Assembly (NCBI RefSeq): GCF_036226405.1
Contig: NZ_CP108464.1
Location: 7,874,001-7,938,000, forward strand
Source of the DNA: Streptomyces sp. NBC_01260
GTDB lineage: Bacteria > Actinomycetota > Actinomycetes > Streptomycetales > Streptomycetaceae
DNA length: 64,000 nt
Direction: 5' to 3'
Of this stretch, positions 9,194 to 17,390 are shown piece after piece. The notes under the pieces were generated by a model. The model did no database searches. It was not told the DNA's origin and worked only from the letters and a program-made list of their open reading frames with translations. Both the position numbers and the translations under genes were made by a program. Numbering within the stretch: position 1 is the stretch's first letter; the number at the start of each line of letters is the position of its first letter.

Positions 9194-9333
9194 GATCCCG
9201 AGCCTAACGGCCCCACCCGCGATCCCTGGCGGGCGCGCAGCGGTCTGCTCGGTCCTGACGCGAGGCCGTGGCTCCCGGCCGGGGGGTTACGCTGCTGCGG
9301 CACGGCCACAGCAGAGAAACGGAGAGCCCCCTC

Positions 9334-9891
9334 ATGAACACCGCCCCGCCCCGGGACTCGGGAGAGCTGACCTTCCGCGACGCGACCGACGCGGATGTGC
9401 CCGCACTCGTGGAGCTCATCCAGTCCGCGTACCGCGGTGACTCCAGCCGCACCGGATGGACCACTGAGGCGGACATCCTCCAGGGGCAGCGGATCGACCC
9501 GCAGGGGGTCCGCGCGGTGGTGGAGAACCCCGGCAGCAGGCTGCTCGTGGTGGAGCGCGACGGCGGGCCGGTCGCCTGCTGCCAGCTCGAGCACCGGGGT
9601 GAGGCCGCCTACTTCGGAATGTTCGCGGTCCGCCCCTCGCTCCAGGGCGGAGGCCTCGGCAAGGTGATCATCGCCGAGGCCGAGCGCACCGCCCGGGAGA
9701 GCTGGGGGGTGCGTGAGATGCACATGACCGTGATCTCGGTCCGGGACGATCTGATCGCCTGGTACGAGCGCCGCGGTTACCGCCGTACGGGAGAGATGAG
9801 CCCGTTCCCGTACGGCGATGAGCGCTTCGGTATCCCGCAGCGCGACGATCTCGCCTTCGAACTGCTGGTCAAGGACCTCCCGACGGACTGA
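9334..9891 (+). CDS. GNAT-family N-acetyltransferase
   Basis: 185 residues from the ATG at 9334 with GGAGAG upstream. Conserved GNAT motif A is visible as MFAVRPSLQGGGLGKVIIAEAE (acetyl-CoA pyrophosphate loop Q/R-x-x-G-x-G/A form, here QGGGLGK), and motif B as WYERRGYRRTGE near the C-terminus. The substrate is unknown. The gene ends eight bases before the convergent glycerophosphodiesterase gene. Confidence 0.85.
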   Translation: MNTAPPRDSGELTFRDATDADVPALVELIQSAYRGDSSRTGWTTEADILQGQRIDPQGVRAVVENPGSRLLVVERDGGPVACCQLEHRGEAAYFGMFAVRPSLQGGGLGKVIIAEAERTARESWGVREMHMTVISVRDDLIAWYERRGYRRTGEMSPFPYGDERFGIPQRDDLAFELLVKDLPTD

Positions 9892-9898
9892 GAGGCGG

Positions 9899-10582
9899 CT
9901 ATGCGGTGAAGCGGCCCGCGCGGCGGATCTCCGGGAAGTCGGTGGTCGCGCCGTCGAGCCCGAGCCCGCGGGCAAGCCGCAGGTGGTCCTGGGTGTTGAC
10001 CACCCAGCCCACCACCGTCAGCCCCTCGGCGTGCGCCTTCTCGACCAGCTCCAGGGTGATGCGCCGGACGTTGAGCACCAGCCGGGTGGCGCCCACCGCC
10101 TTCGCGCGGTCCACCACGTCCTCGCCCCAGCGACTGGCGACGAGTGCCGTGCGCACACCGGGCACCAGTTGCGCGATCTCGGCGATCGCCTCGTCGTGGA
10201 ACGAGATCACCTCGACCCGGTCGACGAGATCGCGCCGCCGCATCACCTCCGCCAGCGTGCGGGCGGCGGCCACGTCCTTGATCTCCGCCTGCAGCGGAGA
10301 TCCCACGGCGTCGAGAACCTCTTCGAAGACCGGTACCCGCTCGCCCCGGCCGGCGTCGAGTTCACGCAGCTCGGTCAGGGTCTTCTCCGCGATGGGGCCC
10401 TTGCCGTCGGTCGTACGGTCCACCTCGGCGTCGTGCATGACAGCGAGGGCGCCGTCCTTGCTCAGGTGAAGGTCCAGTTCGATGAGGTCCATCCCGGCCT
10501 GCTCGGCGTGGACGAACGAACGCAGGGTGTTCTCCGGCTCGACACCCATCACCCCGCGATGACCGATGGTGAGAAAAGACAA
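9899..10582 (-). CDS. Glycerophosphodiester phosphodiesterase
   Basis: About 227 residues. The N-terminus FLTIGHRGVMGVEPENTL and LIELDLHLSKDGALAVMHD are the two diagnostic GDPD motifs with the catalytic His, Glu and Asp residues, followed by DRTTDGKG. The enzyme hydrolyses glycerophosphodiesters to glycerol-3-phosphate and an alcohol. No signal peptide is seen, so it is cytosolic. I chose a TTG at 10582, which sits immediately before the conserved first strand and has GGAAGCGAG upstream; an ATG at 10633 is possible. Confidence 0.85.
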   Translation of the reverse strand: MSFLTIGHRGVMGVEPENTLRSFVHAEQAGMDLIELDLHLSKDGALAVMHDAEVDRTTDGKGPIAEKTLTELRELDAGRGERVPVFEEVLDAVGSPLQAEIKDVAAARTLAEVMRRRDLVDRVEVISFHDEAIAEIAQLVPGVRTALVASRWGEDVVDRAKAVGATRLVLNVRRITLELVEKAHAEGLTVVGWVVNTQDHLRLARGLGLDGATTDFPEIRRAGRFTA

Positions 10583-10694
10583 GGCACTCTCGCTTCCGTC
10601 GACGGCGTCTCCCCGCGTGTTGCTCCTACCCACGCGGCACTACGGCATGACCGCAATTCGGCACCCTAAGGGCTGTCCGGCAATCCCTGGTGGA

Positions 10695-10901
10695 TCAGCG
10701 CGCGGCGAGCGGGGCGGCCGGGCGGGGGAGCGGGGCGCCGTGCCCCTGGACATCGGCTGCGCCGAGCAGGAACCCGGTGATGACGGCGGCGACCAGGACT
10801 GCACGAATGCTCACGCGGCGGTTCTCCGGAGTGGTGCGGAAAGAGCTGACGCGGTCCGTCCTATCGGTCGAGGCGCACGCCCCGCGAGCTGTGTCGCTCA
10901 T
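10695..10901 (-). CDS. Possible small membrane-anchored peptide
   Basis: A 68-codon frame with one convincing hydrophobic segment (IRAVLVAAVITGFLLGAADV), preceded by basic residues. No clear ribosome site is seen and the tail is low-complexity. It may be a real small protein or chance in a GC-rich intergenic region. Confidence 0.25.
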   Translation of the reverse strand: MSDTARGACASTDRTDRVSSFRTTPENRRVSIRAVLVAAVITGFLLGAADVQGHGAPLPRPAAPLAAR

Positions 10902-11087
10902 GCGTGGGCGTGTCCCGCACGGGTTTGCCGGGCAGGCGTGCGACGGCGGGGGACCTCGCCCCTCCGGGCGGTCCCTCCGGACAGCCCCTCATCGTCACCC
11001 GCCCAAGGAAGCGGCTGTCACAACGCTGCAGCGCAGGAAAAAACGCGGTGACCATGGGGTTGGGCAGGATAATTTCCAGATCCCCAC

Positions 11088-11117
11088 TTGTCTTGGAGAA
11101 CTGCGCACATATACGGT
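11088..11117 (+). promoter_or_regulatory. Candidate housekeeping promoter of the DUF6421 operon
   Basis: TTGTCT and TACGGT are separated by 18 bases, in the only AT-rich patch before the gene. The predicted start of transcription leaves a leader of about 30 bases containing GTGGAGGAAG. Confidence 0.45.
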
Positions 11118-11152
11118 TACTTGACGCGAGGTTCTCCCGTGGAGGAAGTGTT

Positions 11153-12550
11153 ATGACGGAAATTCTTGTGCACGACGTTGCAGCCGACGGCATAACTGCC
11201 GCCCAGCGGGTGATCGAGCACCCGGCCTGGCCCGCGCTCAAGAATGCTGTGGAGGAGATCCGTCCGTGGCAGTCGAAGGACGGGTCCATCGACTTCGACG
11301 CCGAGGGCGCGCCTTCCCTGGCGGTCGCCGGGGCAACGCTGGACCGGGTGACCGCCGCGGTCGAGGAGCTCTCCCCGCTGCTCCCGCACGACGCCGCGTA
11401 CCACCGAGCCCTTGTCGCGGACCTGCACCGCTGGGCCGCCGACGGCTTCGGCGTCCCGGACTTCCTCGACTCGCTGCTCGCCTTCCAGCCGGCCAAGGAG
11501 CGCGCCGACGGGCTGCAGCACCTGGTCGTCTTCGCGATGTACACGCAGAACGGCAACCCCGACCGCAACCTCGAAGCGGTCGTGCTCCGGATGGTCTGGC
11601 CCGAGTGGCTCGCCGACCTGGAGGCGACCCGTTACGACAACCCGCTGTTCTGCGGGATCACCTTCGAGGACTTCACCTCCGGGTACGACACCAACTCCGC
11701 GGTGCTCTTCCCGGAGACCATCGCCGTGCGCGAGGCCCCCGAGCGCTTCAGCTGGGGCGGCATCTTCTGCGACCGCGAGGCCGCCCGCTTCCGCCGGGTC
11801 ACCGAGGCGTCCGTCGAGCTCCTCGGCATCGAGCTGCCCGAGGACATCCGTGACATGGTCGGCGACCAGCAGCGCTGCGAGCAGGCCTTCGTGCTCTGGG
11901 ACATGGTTCACGACCGCACCCACAGCCACGGTGACCTGCCGTTCGACCCGTTCATGATCAAGCAGCGCCAGCCGTTCTGGATGTACGGCCTCGAAGAGCT
12001 GCGCTGCGACCTCACCGCCTTCCGGGAGGCCGTGAAGCTGGAGGCCGACGGCTTCGGCCAGGGCCGCGACGTGCAGTACGCCGTGCTGTTCGACCGGATG
12101 TTCCGCTTCCCGGTCACCGGCGAGCGCGTCCGTAACTATGACGGTCTCGGCGGCCAGCTGCTCTTCGCGTACCTCCACAAGCACGATGTCGTGCGCTGGA
12201 CCGACAACACGCTGAAGATCGACTGGGAACTGGCCCCGCAGATCACCAACCAGCTCTGCGACGAGATCGAGAAGCTCTACCGCGACGGCATCGACCGCCC
12301 CAAGCTCGTCCACTGGTTCGCCGCGTACGACCTGGTCGCCACCTATCTGGCACCCCATCCCGGCTCCCGCTGGGCCAAGGGTCCCGACGCCCTGGACCTC
12401 TCCCAGCCGCCCCGCAAACTCGTCGACGACGTGCTTCCGGACGAGTTTCCCCTGAGCATGTTCTATGAGGCGCTCTCCAAGAAGCTGAAGAACGTGATCG
12501 CCTCCACCAAGGGGATCACCGCCGCGGACGCCGGGCAGGCGGCCGCGTGA
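11153..12550 (+). CDS. DUF6421 family protein
   Basis: 465 residues from the ATG at 11153 with a strong GGAGGAAG ribosome site. It is a soluble protein with many aromatic and acidic residues and a His-containing core (LWDMVHDRTHSHGDLPF and IKQRQPFWMYGLEELRCDL). This is recognisable as DUF6421, a family with no known activity. It is the first gene of a tight run with an SDR and a threonine aldolase, which suggests a shared metabolic role, perhaps in amino-acid or aldehyde turnover. That is inference from position only. Confidence 0.78.
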   Translation: MTEILVHDVAADGITAAQRVIEHPAWPALKNAVEEIRPWQSKDGSIDFDAEGAPSLAVAGATLDRVTAAVEELSPLLPHDAAYHRALVADLHRWAADGFGVPDFLDSLLAFQPAKERADGLQHLVVFAMYTQNGNPDRNLEAVVLRMVWPEWLADLEATRYDNPLFCGITFEDFTSGYDTNSAVLFPETIAVREAPERFSWGGIFCDREAARFRRVTEASVELLGIELPEDIRDMVGDQQRCEQAFVLWDMVHDRTHSHGDLPFDPFMIKQRQPFWMYGLEELRCDLTAFREAVKLEADGFGQGRDVQYAVLFDRMFRFPVTGERVRNYDGLGGQLLFAYLHKHDVVRWTDNTLKIDWELAPQITNQLCDEIEKLYRDGIDRPKLVHWFAAYDLVATYLAPHPGSRWAKGPDALDLSQPPRKLVDDVLPDEFPLSMFYEALSKKLKNVIASTKGITAADAGQAAA

Positions 12551-12576
12551 GCGCACGGAGCGAGGAGGCGGTGGCC

Positions 12577-13344
12577 ATGAACGGAAACGGCAAGGGCAGC
12601 GGGAGCGGTGCGCTCGAAGGCGCTGTGGTCGCCGTGGCAGGGGCGGCCGGACCGGCCGGCCGGGCCGCGGTGCTCAGGCTCGCCGAGGCGGGCGCGGTCG
12701 TCGTCGCCTCGGACGCGAACGCCACCCGGCTCGCCGAGGCGGTGGACGCCGCCCGCTACGCCCACGGCGGCGCCACCGTCACCGGGGACACCGTGGATCT
12801 GCTCGACCTCGGTGCCGTCCATGAGTGGGCCGACAGGACGGAGAAGGAGTTCGGCCGGATCGACGGGCTCGTCCACCTCGTGGGCGGCTGGCGCGGAAGC
12901 TCCGGCTTCGCCGAGACGGACCTCGCCGACTGGACGCTGCTGGAGAAGCTGCTGATCCGTACCGTTCAGCACACCTCGCTGGCCTTCCAGGGCGGTCTGC
13001 AGCGCAGCGACCGCGGCCGCTACGTGCTGATCAGCGCGGCCGGCGCGAGCAGCCCCACCGCGGGCAACGCCGCGTACGCCGCGTCGAAGGCGGCAGCCGA
13101 GGCCTGGACCCTCGCGCTCGCGGACGCCTTCCGCAAGGCGGGGGGCGAGGAAGCGCCCCGGAGCGCGGCTGCGATCCTGGTCGTGAAGGCACTGGTGCAC
13201 GACGCGATGCGCGCCGAGCGCCCGAATGCGAAGTTCGCGGGCTTCACCGACGTCAAGGAGCTGGCCGATGCCATCGCCGGCGTCTGGGACCGGCCTGCCC
13301 CGGAAGTGAACGGAAAGCGCCTGTGGCTGACCCCGCAACCGTAA
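12577..13344 (+). CDS. SDR-family oxidoreductase
   Basis: 255 residues from the ATG at 12577, which has AGGAGG upstream; a GTG at 12547 that overlaps the previous stop is an alternative. The Rossmann motif is altered (VAVAGAAGPAGRAAVLRLA in place of TGxxxGxG). The active-site region reads ISAAGASSPTAGNAAYAASKAAAEAW, keeping YxxxK. The second motif is LVHLVGGWRG rather than NNAG. It likely uses NAD(P)H. It lies between the DUF6421 gene and the threonine aldolase gene, and its 3' end overlaps the latter by 22 bases. Confidence 0.82.
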   Translation: MNGNGKGSGSGALEGAVVAVAGAAGPAGRAAVLRLAEAGAVVVASDANATRLAEAVDAARYAHGGATVTGDTVDLLDLGAVHEWADRTEKEFGRIDGLVHLVGGWRGSSGFAETDLADWTLLEKLLIRTVQHTSLAFQGGLQRSDRGRYVLISAAGASSPTAGNAAYAASKAAAEAWTLALADAFRKAGGEEAPRSAAAILVVKALVHDAMRAERPNAKFAGFTDVKELADAIAGVWDRPAPEVNGKRLWLTPQP

Positions 13345-14402
13345 GGACCGACGCGCGTCGTCATCACGACCCGCAGGTACGCGGCTTCGCCAGTGACAAC
13401 TACGCGGGAACCCACCCGGAGATCCTGCACGCCCTCGCCCTCGCCAACGGCGGACATCAGATCGCCTACGGCGAGGACGAGTACACCGGTCATCTCCAGC
13501 GGGTGATGCACAGCCACTTCGGCCCCACCGCCGAAGCCTTTCCGGTGTTCAACGGAACGGGCGCCAACGTGGTCTCGCTCCAGGCGATGACCGACCGCTG
13601 GGGTGCGGTCATCTGCGCGGAATCCGCCCACATCAACGTGGACGAGGGCGGCGCCCCGGAGCGGGTCGGCGGCCTCAAGCTGCTCACGGTGCCCACCGAG
13701 GACGGCAAGCTCACGCCCGAGCTCATCGACCGGCAGGCGTACGGATGGGACGACGAGCACCGCGCCATGCCGCAGGTCGTCTCGATCACCCAGAACACCG
13801 AGCTCGGCACGGTCTACACACCCGGCGAGATCCGCGCCATCTGCGAGCACGCCCACGGGCACGGCATGAAGGTCCACCTCGACGGGGCCCGGATCGCCAA
13901 TGCCGCGGCCTCCCTGGACGTACCGATGCGTACCTTCACCAACACCGTCGGTGTCGATGTGCTCTCCTTCGGCGGCACGAAGAACGGGGCGATCTTCGGC
14001 GAGGCGGTCGTGGTCCTGAACCCCGACGCCGTCCGCGCGATGAAGCATCTGCGCAAGCTGTCGATGCAGCTCGCCTCCAAGATGCGATTCGTCTCGGTGC
14101 AACTGGAGGCGCTGCTCGCCGGCGACCTCTGGCTGCGCAATGCCCGGCAGGCCAACGCCATGGCCCAGCGGCTCGCCGAGGGGGTCCGTGCGGTGGACGG
14201 CGTGGAGATCCTCCACCCCGTCCAGGCCAACGCCGTCTTCGCGCGGCTGCCGCACGCGGTGAGCGAGCGGCTGCAGAAGCGCTTCCGCTTCTACTTCTGG
14301 GACGAGAAGGCCGGGGACGTGCGCTGGATGTGCGCCTTCGACACCACGGAGGACGATGTCGACACGTTCGTCCTCGCGCTGAAGGAAGAGATGGCGGCCT
14401 GA
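13323..14402 (+). CDS. Low-specificity threonine aldolase (PLP-dependent, beta-eliminating lyase family)
   Basis: 359 residues from a GTG at 13323 that overlaps the SDR gene, with GGAAAG upstream. The N-terminal RGFASDNYAGTHPEIL, the substrate segment FNGTGANVVSL, HLDGARIANA and the PLP-lysine motif SFGGTKNGAIFGE are typical of threonine aldolases, which split L-threonine or allo-threonine to glycine and acetaldehyde. The frame is open upstream through the SDR gene, but the conserved family start is here. Overlap with the SDR gene suggests translational coupling; an SDR could act on the aldehyde or a hydroxy-amino acid. Confidence 0.88.
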   Translation: MADPATVRTDARRHHDPQVRGFASDNYAGTHPEILHALALANGGHQIAYGEDEYTGHLQRVMHSHFGPTAEAFPVFNGTGANVVSLQAMTDRWGAVICAESAHINVDEGGAPERVGGLKLLTVPTEDGKLTPELIDRQAYGWDDEHRAMPQVVSITQNTELGTVYTPGEIRAICEHAHGHGMKVHLDGARIANAAASLDVPMRTFTNTVGVDVLSFGGTKNGAIFGEAVVVLNPDAVRAMKHLRKLSMQLASKMRFVSVQLEALLAGDLWLRNARQANAMAQRLAEGVRAVDGVEILHPVQANAVFARLPHAVSERLQKRFRFYFWDEKAGDVRWMCAFDTTEDDVDTFVLALKEEMAA

Positions 14403-14439
14403 CGATATCTGCATAACCATGCGGTCGACTGGAAAATGA

Positions 14440-14469
14440 TTGACTTCCGGTCGGCCGCATACCTACGCT
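14440..14469 (+). promoter_or_regulatory. Promoter placing transcription start at the ATG of the transglutaminase-like gene
   Basis: TTGACT at 14440-14445 and TACGCT at 14464-14469 are 18 bases apart. Transcription would begin at about 14476-14478, the position of the ATG, so the mRNA is probably leaderless; no ribosome site is present. Confidence 0.6.
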
Positions 14470-14477
14470 CGGCGACC

Positions 14478-15077
14478 ATGGAGCTGATTCAGCAGGTCCC
14501 CGAAATCTCCGCCTACCTCGCGGCGGACGAGGCGATCGACCACGGACATCCGCTGGTCCGGGAGACGGCAGCGCACCTGCGTTCCGCAACCGGCGACGCA
14601 TACGCATACGCGTCTGCCGCCTTCGGCTTCGTGCGCGACGGCGTCGCGCACTCCGCCGACTCGGGCGACACACGGGTCACCTGGCGCGCCTCGGACGTCC
14701 TGGCGGCCCGCAACGGCATCTGCCACGCCAAATCCCACGCCCTGGCCGCTCTGCTGCGCGCGGAGGGTATTGAGGCGGCCCTTTGCTACCAGCGGCTCGC
14801 GGACGACGACGGGAACCCCGGGCCGGTGCACGGGCTGATCGCGCTGCGGCTTCCCGGCCGGGACCGCTGGGACCGTCAGGACCCGCGGGGCAACCGGCCG
14901 GGCGTCGACGCGCGCTTTTCGCTGGATGAGGAACGACTGGCCTGGTCCGTGCGGCCGAAGTTCAACGAAGAGGACTATCCGCACTTGTATGCGGCGCCGC
15001 ATCCGCTGGTTCTGCGCAGCCTGCGGGCTGCTGCCGATCGCACTCAGCTCTGGAGCACGCTTCCGGTGGCGCTCTGA
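14478..15077 (+). CDS. Transglutaminase-like domain protein
   Basis: 199 residues starting MELIQQVPEISAYLAADEAI. The Cys motif NGICHAKSHALAALLRAEGIEA and the downstream His in GPVHGLIALRLPG fit the transglutaminase-like cysteine-protease fold; the third residue is probably an Asp in the following RDRWDRQD segment. No signal peptide is seen. Such cytosolic proteins may be proteases or amidases rather than cross-linkers. The ATG coincides with the predicted transcription start, so a leaderless message is likely. Confidence 0.8.
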   Translation: MELIQQVPEISAYLAADEAIDHGHPLVRETAAHLRSATGDAYAYASAAFGFVRDGVAHSADSGDTRVTWRASDVLAARNGICHAKSHALAALLRAEGIEAALCYQRLADDDGNPGPVHGLIALRLPGRDRWDRQDPRGNRPGVDARFSLDEERLAWSVRPKFNEEDYPHLYAAPHPLVLRSLRAAADRTQLWSTLPVAL

Positions 15078-15215
15078 TGCGTGACGAGACCGCCCGCCGC
15101 CTCGTCCGGCGACTCGCCGGCCGGCTCCCCCCCCGCACGAGGACCCGCACCTGGCTGCCTGGCGCGGCACGTACACCGGAGTGACGTTTCAGCCGCGGCC
15201 GCCGACCGGTCGGCG

Positions 15216-15938
15216 TCAGCCCCGCTCGCGGACCTCGGCGGGTGTCGGGGCCGTACCGCCCAGATGCGTGGGAACCCACCAGGTGTCGCTCGCGTCCCTC
15301 GGGCGCACCGGATAGGCGCGCTGCGCGGCTTCGAGGAGTTCCTGCACGCGCTCCCGCAGCCGGCGGGTGATCGCGCCCGCGTACTGATCGGTGGGGGCCT
15401 CCACCGGCTCGCCGACGCGGATCGTCACCGGGATGTGACTGCGCCTGAAGTTGCGCGGGCGGCCCTTGGTCCACAGCCGCTGGGTTCCCCACAGCGCCAT
15501 CGGGATCAGCGGCACCCCGGCCTCCTGGGCCAGCCGCGCGGCACCCGACTTGAAGTTCTTCAGCGTGAAGGACTCCGAGATCGTCGCCTCGGGGAACACA
15601 CCGACGATCTCGCCCGAGCGCAGCGAGGCGAGGGCGTGCGCGTACGCGTCCTCGCCCTGCTTGCGGTCGACGGGGATGTGCTTCATGCCGCGCATCAGCG
15701 GTCCGGAGAACTTGTGCCGGAACACCGATTCCTTCGCCATGAAGCGGACGAGCCGCTTCTGCGGCAGCGTCGCGAGCCCGGTGAAGATGAAGTCCAGATA
15801 GCTGATGTGGTTGCTGACCAGAACCGCGCCACCAGTCTTCGGGATGTGCTCCGAACCCTGGGTGTCGATCTTCAGGTCGAGCGCCTTGAAAAACGTACGA
15901 GCGGCGCCGATGACCGGCCGATAGACGAGTTCTGCCAT
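15216..15938 (-). CDS. 1-acyl-glycerol-3-phosphate acyltransferase (PlsC-like)
   Basis: 240 residues. The acyltransferase motifs are VLVSNHISYLDFIF (HX4D), FMAKESVF, and the FPEATIS block with the catalytic-domain Glu, followed by VPLIPMALWGTQ. It adds a second acyl chain in phospholipid synthesis at the membrane. I chose the ATG at 15938 (MAELVYRPVIGAART), 11 bases after GAAGGG, though the frame is open to 16031 and the longer form beginning MGHDRPNAENL cannot be excluded. It is divergent from the thioredoxin gene. Confidence 0.85.
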   Translation of the reverse strand: MAELVYRPVIGAARTFFKALDLKIDTQGSEHIPKTGGAVLVSNHISYLDFIFTGLATLPQKRLVRFMAKESVFRHKFSGPLMRGMKHIPVDRKQGEDAYAHALASLRSGEIVGVFPEATISESFTLKNFKSGAARLAQEAGVPLIPMALWGTQRLWTKGRPRNFRRSHIPVTIRVGEPVEAPTDQYAGAITRRLRERVQELLEAAQRAYPVRPRDASDTWWVPTHLGGTAPTPAEVRERG

Positions 15939-16156
15939 CTGGGGGAGACCCTTCTTCAGCGCCTGGGGAGGGTTCTCCCGGCGGAAGTTACGCAGCCGTA
16001 GGTTTTCGGCATTGGGCCGATCGTGCCCCATGCGCGTCGTGGTGGCCAGTCTCGGCGGGCGCGGGGCGCGAGATTCTCGTCACGTGCGACGGCCGGGAAT
16101 GTCCAGGCGGACGCGGGTGCTGACTCTTTGGGCAGAGCTCTGACAGGAGGCCGGAG

Positions 16157-16483
16157 ATGGACGGGCAGGCGCAGGTGAACAGGCTGGATATCGCCCAACT
16201 CGGCGTGGAACTGGGGGAGCGGGCGACTCTCGTCCAGTTCTCCAGCGCCTTCTGCCAGCCCTGCCGGGCCACCCGGCGCACGCTCGCCGAAGTGGTGGCA
16301 ATGGTCGACGGCGTCGTCCACGTGGAGATCGATGCCGAGGCACATCTCACTCTGGTGCGTGCGCTCGACATCAGCGCAACCCCGACCGTTCTGGTGCTCG
16401 ACGCCTCCGGCCGGATCGTCCGACGGGCCGTCGGACAGCCACGCACCGTCGATGTCGTGGCCGCACTGGGGCAGGCGATATGA
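16157..16483 (+). CDS. Thioredoxin-fold protein
   Basis: 108 residues with the active site SSAFCQPCRATRRTL (CxxC with Gln-Pro) and the cis-Pro region ISATPTVLVLDASG. No signal peptide is seen, so it acts in the cytoplasm. It lies just upstream of the Cys-containing leader peptide and flavin reductase, which may hint at redox or sulfur metabolism, although a separate promoter lies between them. Confidence 0.85.
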   Translation: MDGQAQVNRLDIAQLGVELGERATLVQFSSAFCQPCRATRRTLAEVVAMVDGVVHVEIDAEAHLTLVRALDISATPTVLVLDASGRIVRRAVGQPRTVDVVAALGQAI

Positions 16484-16519
16484 CGGGCCGTGATGCATCT
16501 CCCACCTTGTGGGACGGTC

Positions 16520-16549
16520 TTGACTGCACCCGCCACACATCGTCAGTCT
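16520..16549 (+). promoter_or_regulatory. Candidate promoter of the leader peptide
   Basis: TTGACT at 16520-16525 and CAGTCT at 16544-16549 are 18 bases apart. The -10 is a weak match. It would start transcription at the leader-peptide ATG, consistent with leaderless translation. Confidence 0.4.
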
Positions 16550-16555
16550 GACGCT

Positions 16556-16636
16556 ATGCCGCCAGTACTCCTTCTCTACGGCCGGGTCCATGTCGACCTC
16601 GCCCGCAACGCGAGCGCGCGCTGTCCGGATGCCTGA
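16556..16636 (+). CDS. Putative cis-regulatory leader peptide (26 aa, single Cys near the C-terminus)
   Basis: A short frame from ATG 16556 to TGA 16636. The sequence starts MPPVLLLYGRVHVDLARNAS and ends ARCPDA. It matches the pattern R-x-H-V/I-D-L-x-R-x-x-x-A-x-C of the short attenuator peptides found before sulfur and cysteine metabolism genes in Streptomyces and mycobacteria. In those systems stalling at the Cys codon when Cys-tRNA is scarce controls the downstream genes. The flavin reductase gene starts 46 bases later. No obvious terminator/antiterminator stem was found in that gap, so the regulatory mechanism is inferred. Confidence 0.7.
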   Translation: MPPVLLLYGRVHVDLARNASARCPDA

Positions 16637-16682
16637 GCATCCACGGCCCCGTACCCCCGACGCGCAGAAGGACGACATCTCC

Positions 16683-17189
16683 ATGACGGCATCACCCGAG
16701 CTCGGCAACGCCCGGACCGCATCCCCCGACCTCCTTCGCTCCGTGTTCCGGCAGCACGCCGCCGGAGTCGCCGTGATCACCGCCGCCGGTGACCGGCCGG
16801 TCGGCTTCACGGCCACCTCCCTCAACTCCGTGGCCGCCGAGCCACCGCTCATCTCCTTCGGTGTGGGCACCTCGTCCTCCAGCTGGCCGGTCGTTGCGGA
16901 GGCGGAGCACATCGGAGTCCACATACTCGGCGAGCATCAGCAGGAGCTGGCCGCCACCTTCGCGCGCAGCGGTGCCGACCGGTTCGGTCCGTCCACCTAT
17001 TGGCGCAGTGGCCCGGAAGGCGTTCCGGTCCTGGACGGTGTGCTGGCGTGGCTGGTCTGCCGGGTCGTGGCGCGGATCCCGGCGGGGGACCATCGGATCG
17101 TGATCGCCCAGGCGGTTGTCGGGGACCCGGCCGGGTCCGGGCGGCCGCTGGTCTATCACCAGGGCCGGTTCACGGCTCTGCGAGACTGA
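16683..17189 (+). CDS. Flavin reductase-like FMN-binding protein
   Basis: 168 residues from the ATG at 16683. The FMN-binding split-barrel reads FRQHAAGVAVITAAGD, PVGFTATSLNSVAAEPPLIS and FGVGTSSSSWPVV, typical of short-chain flavin reductases that supply reduced FMN to two-component monooxygenases. No monooxygenase gene is beside it. The Cys-type leader peptide upstream suggests a link to sulfur supply, for example FMNH2 for sulfonate monooxygenases, which is inference. Confidence 0.85.
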   Translation: MTASPELGNARTASPDLLRSVFRQHAAGVAVITAAGDRPVGFTATSLNSVAAEPPLISFGVGTSSSSWPVVAEAEHIGVHILGEHQQELAATFARSGADRFGPSTYWRSGPEGVPVLDGVLAWLVCRVVARIPAGDHRIVIAQAVVGDPAGSGRPLVYHQGRFTALRD

Positions 17190-17390
17190 GAACCCCTTGG
17201 TGGCACCCGGGCGCCGAGCGTTGGGCAGATCACAGTTCAAAGCGCTTGCCCATGGGGCAGGCACTGGGTGTACTGGCGAGTAATATTACGGTCGGAGCGT
17301 CGGTCGCCCCGACCGGAAATCGCCCCATCAGGCGCCTATGCTGCGTGCAACAAGGCAGCCCGGAAATGACGATGCAGTAGGAGAGCCGGC

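Larger units (their letters stand above)
10583..11152. other. Intergenic region with promoter upstream of the DUF6421 gene
   Basis: The 570 bases between the phosphodiesterase and DUF6421 genes hold only the weak small frame at 10695-10901 and, near the right end, AT-richer sequence with the promoter candidate at 11088-11117. The interval 10910-11050 shows nothing else I can name. Confidence 0.5.
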
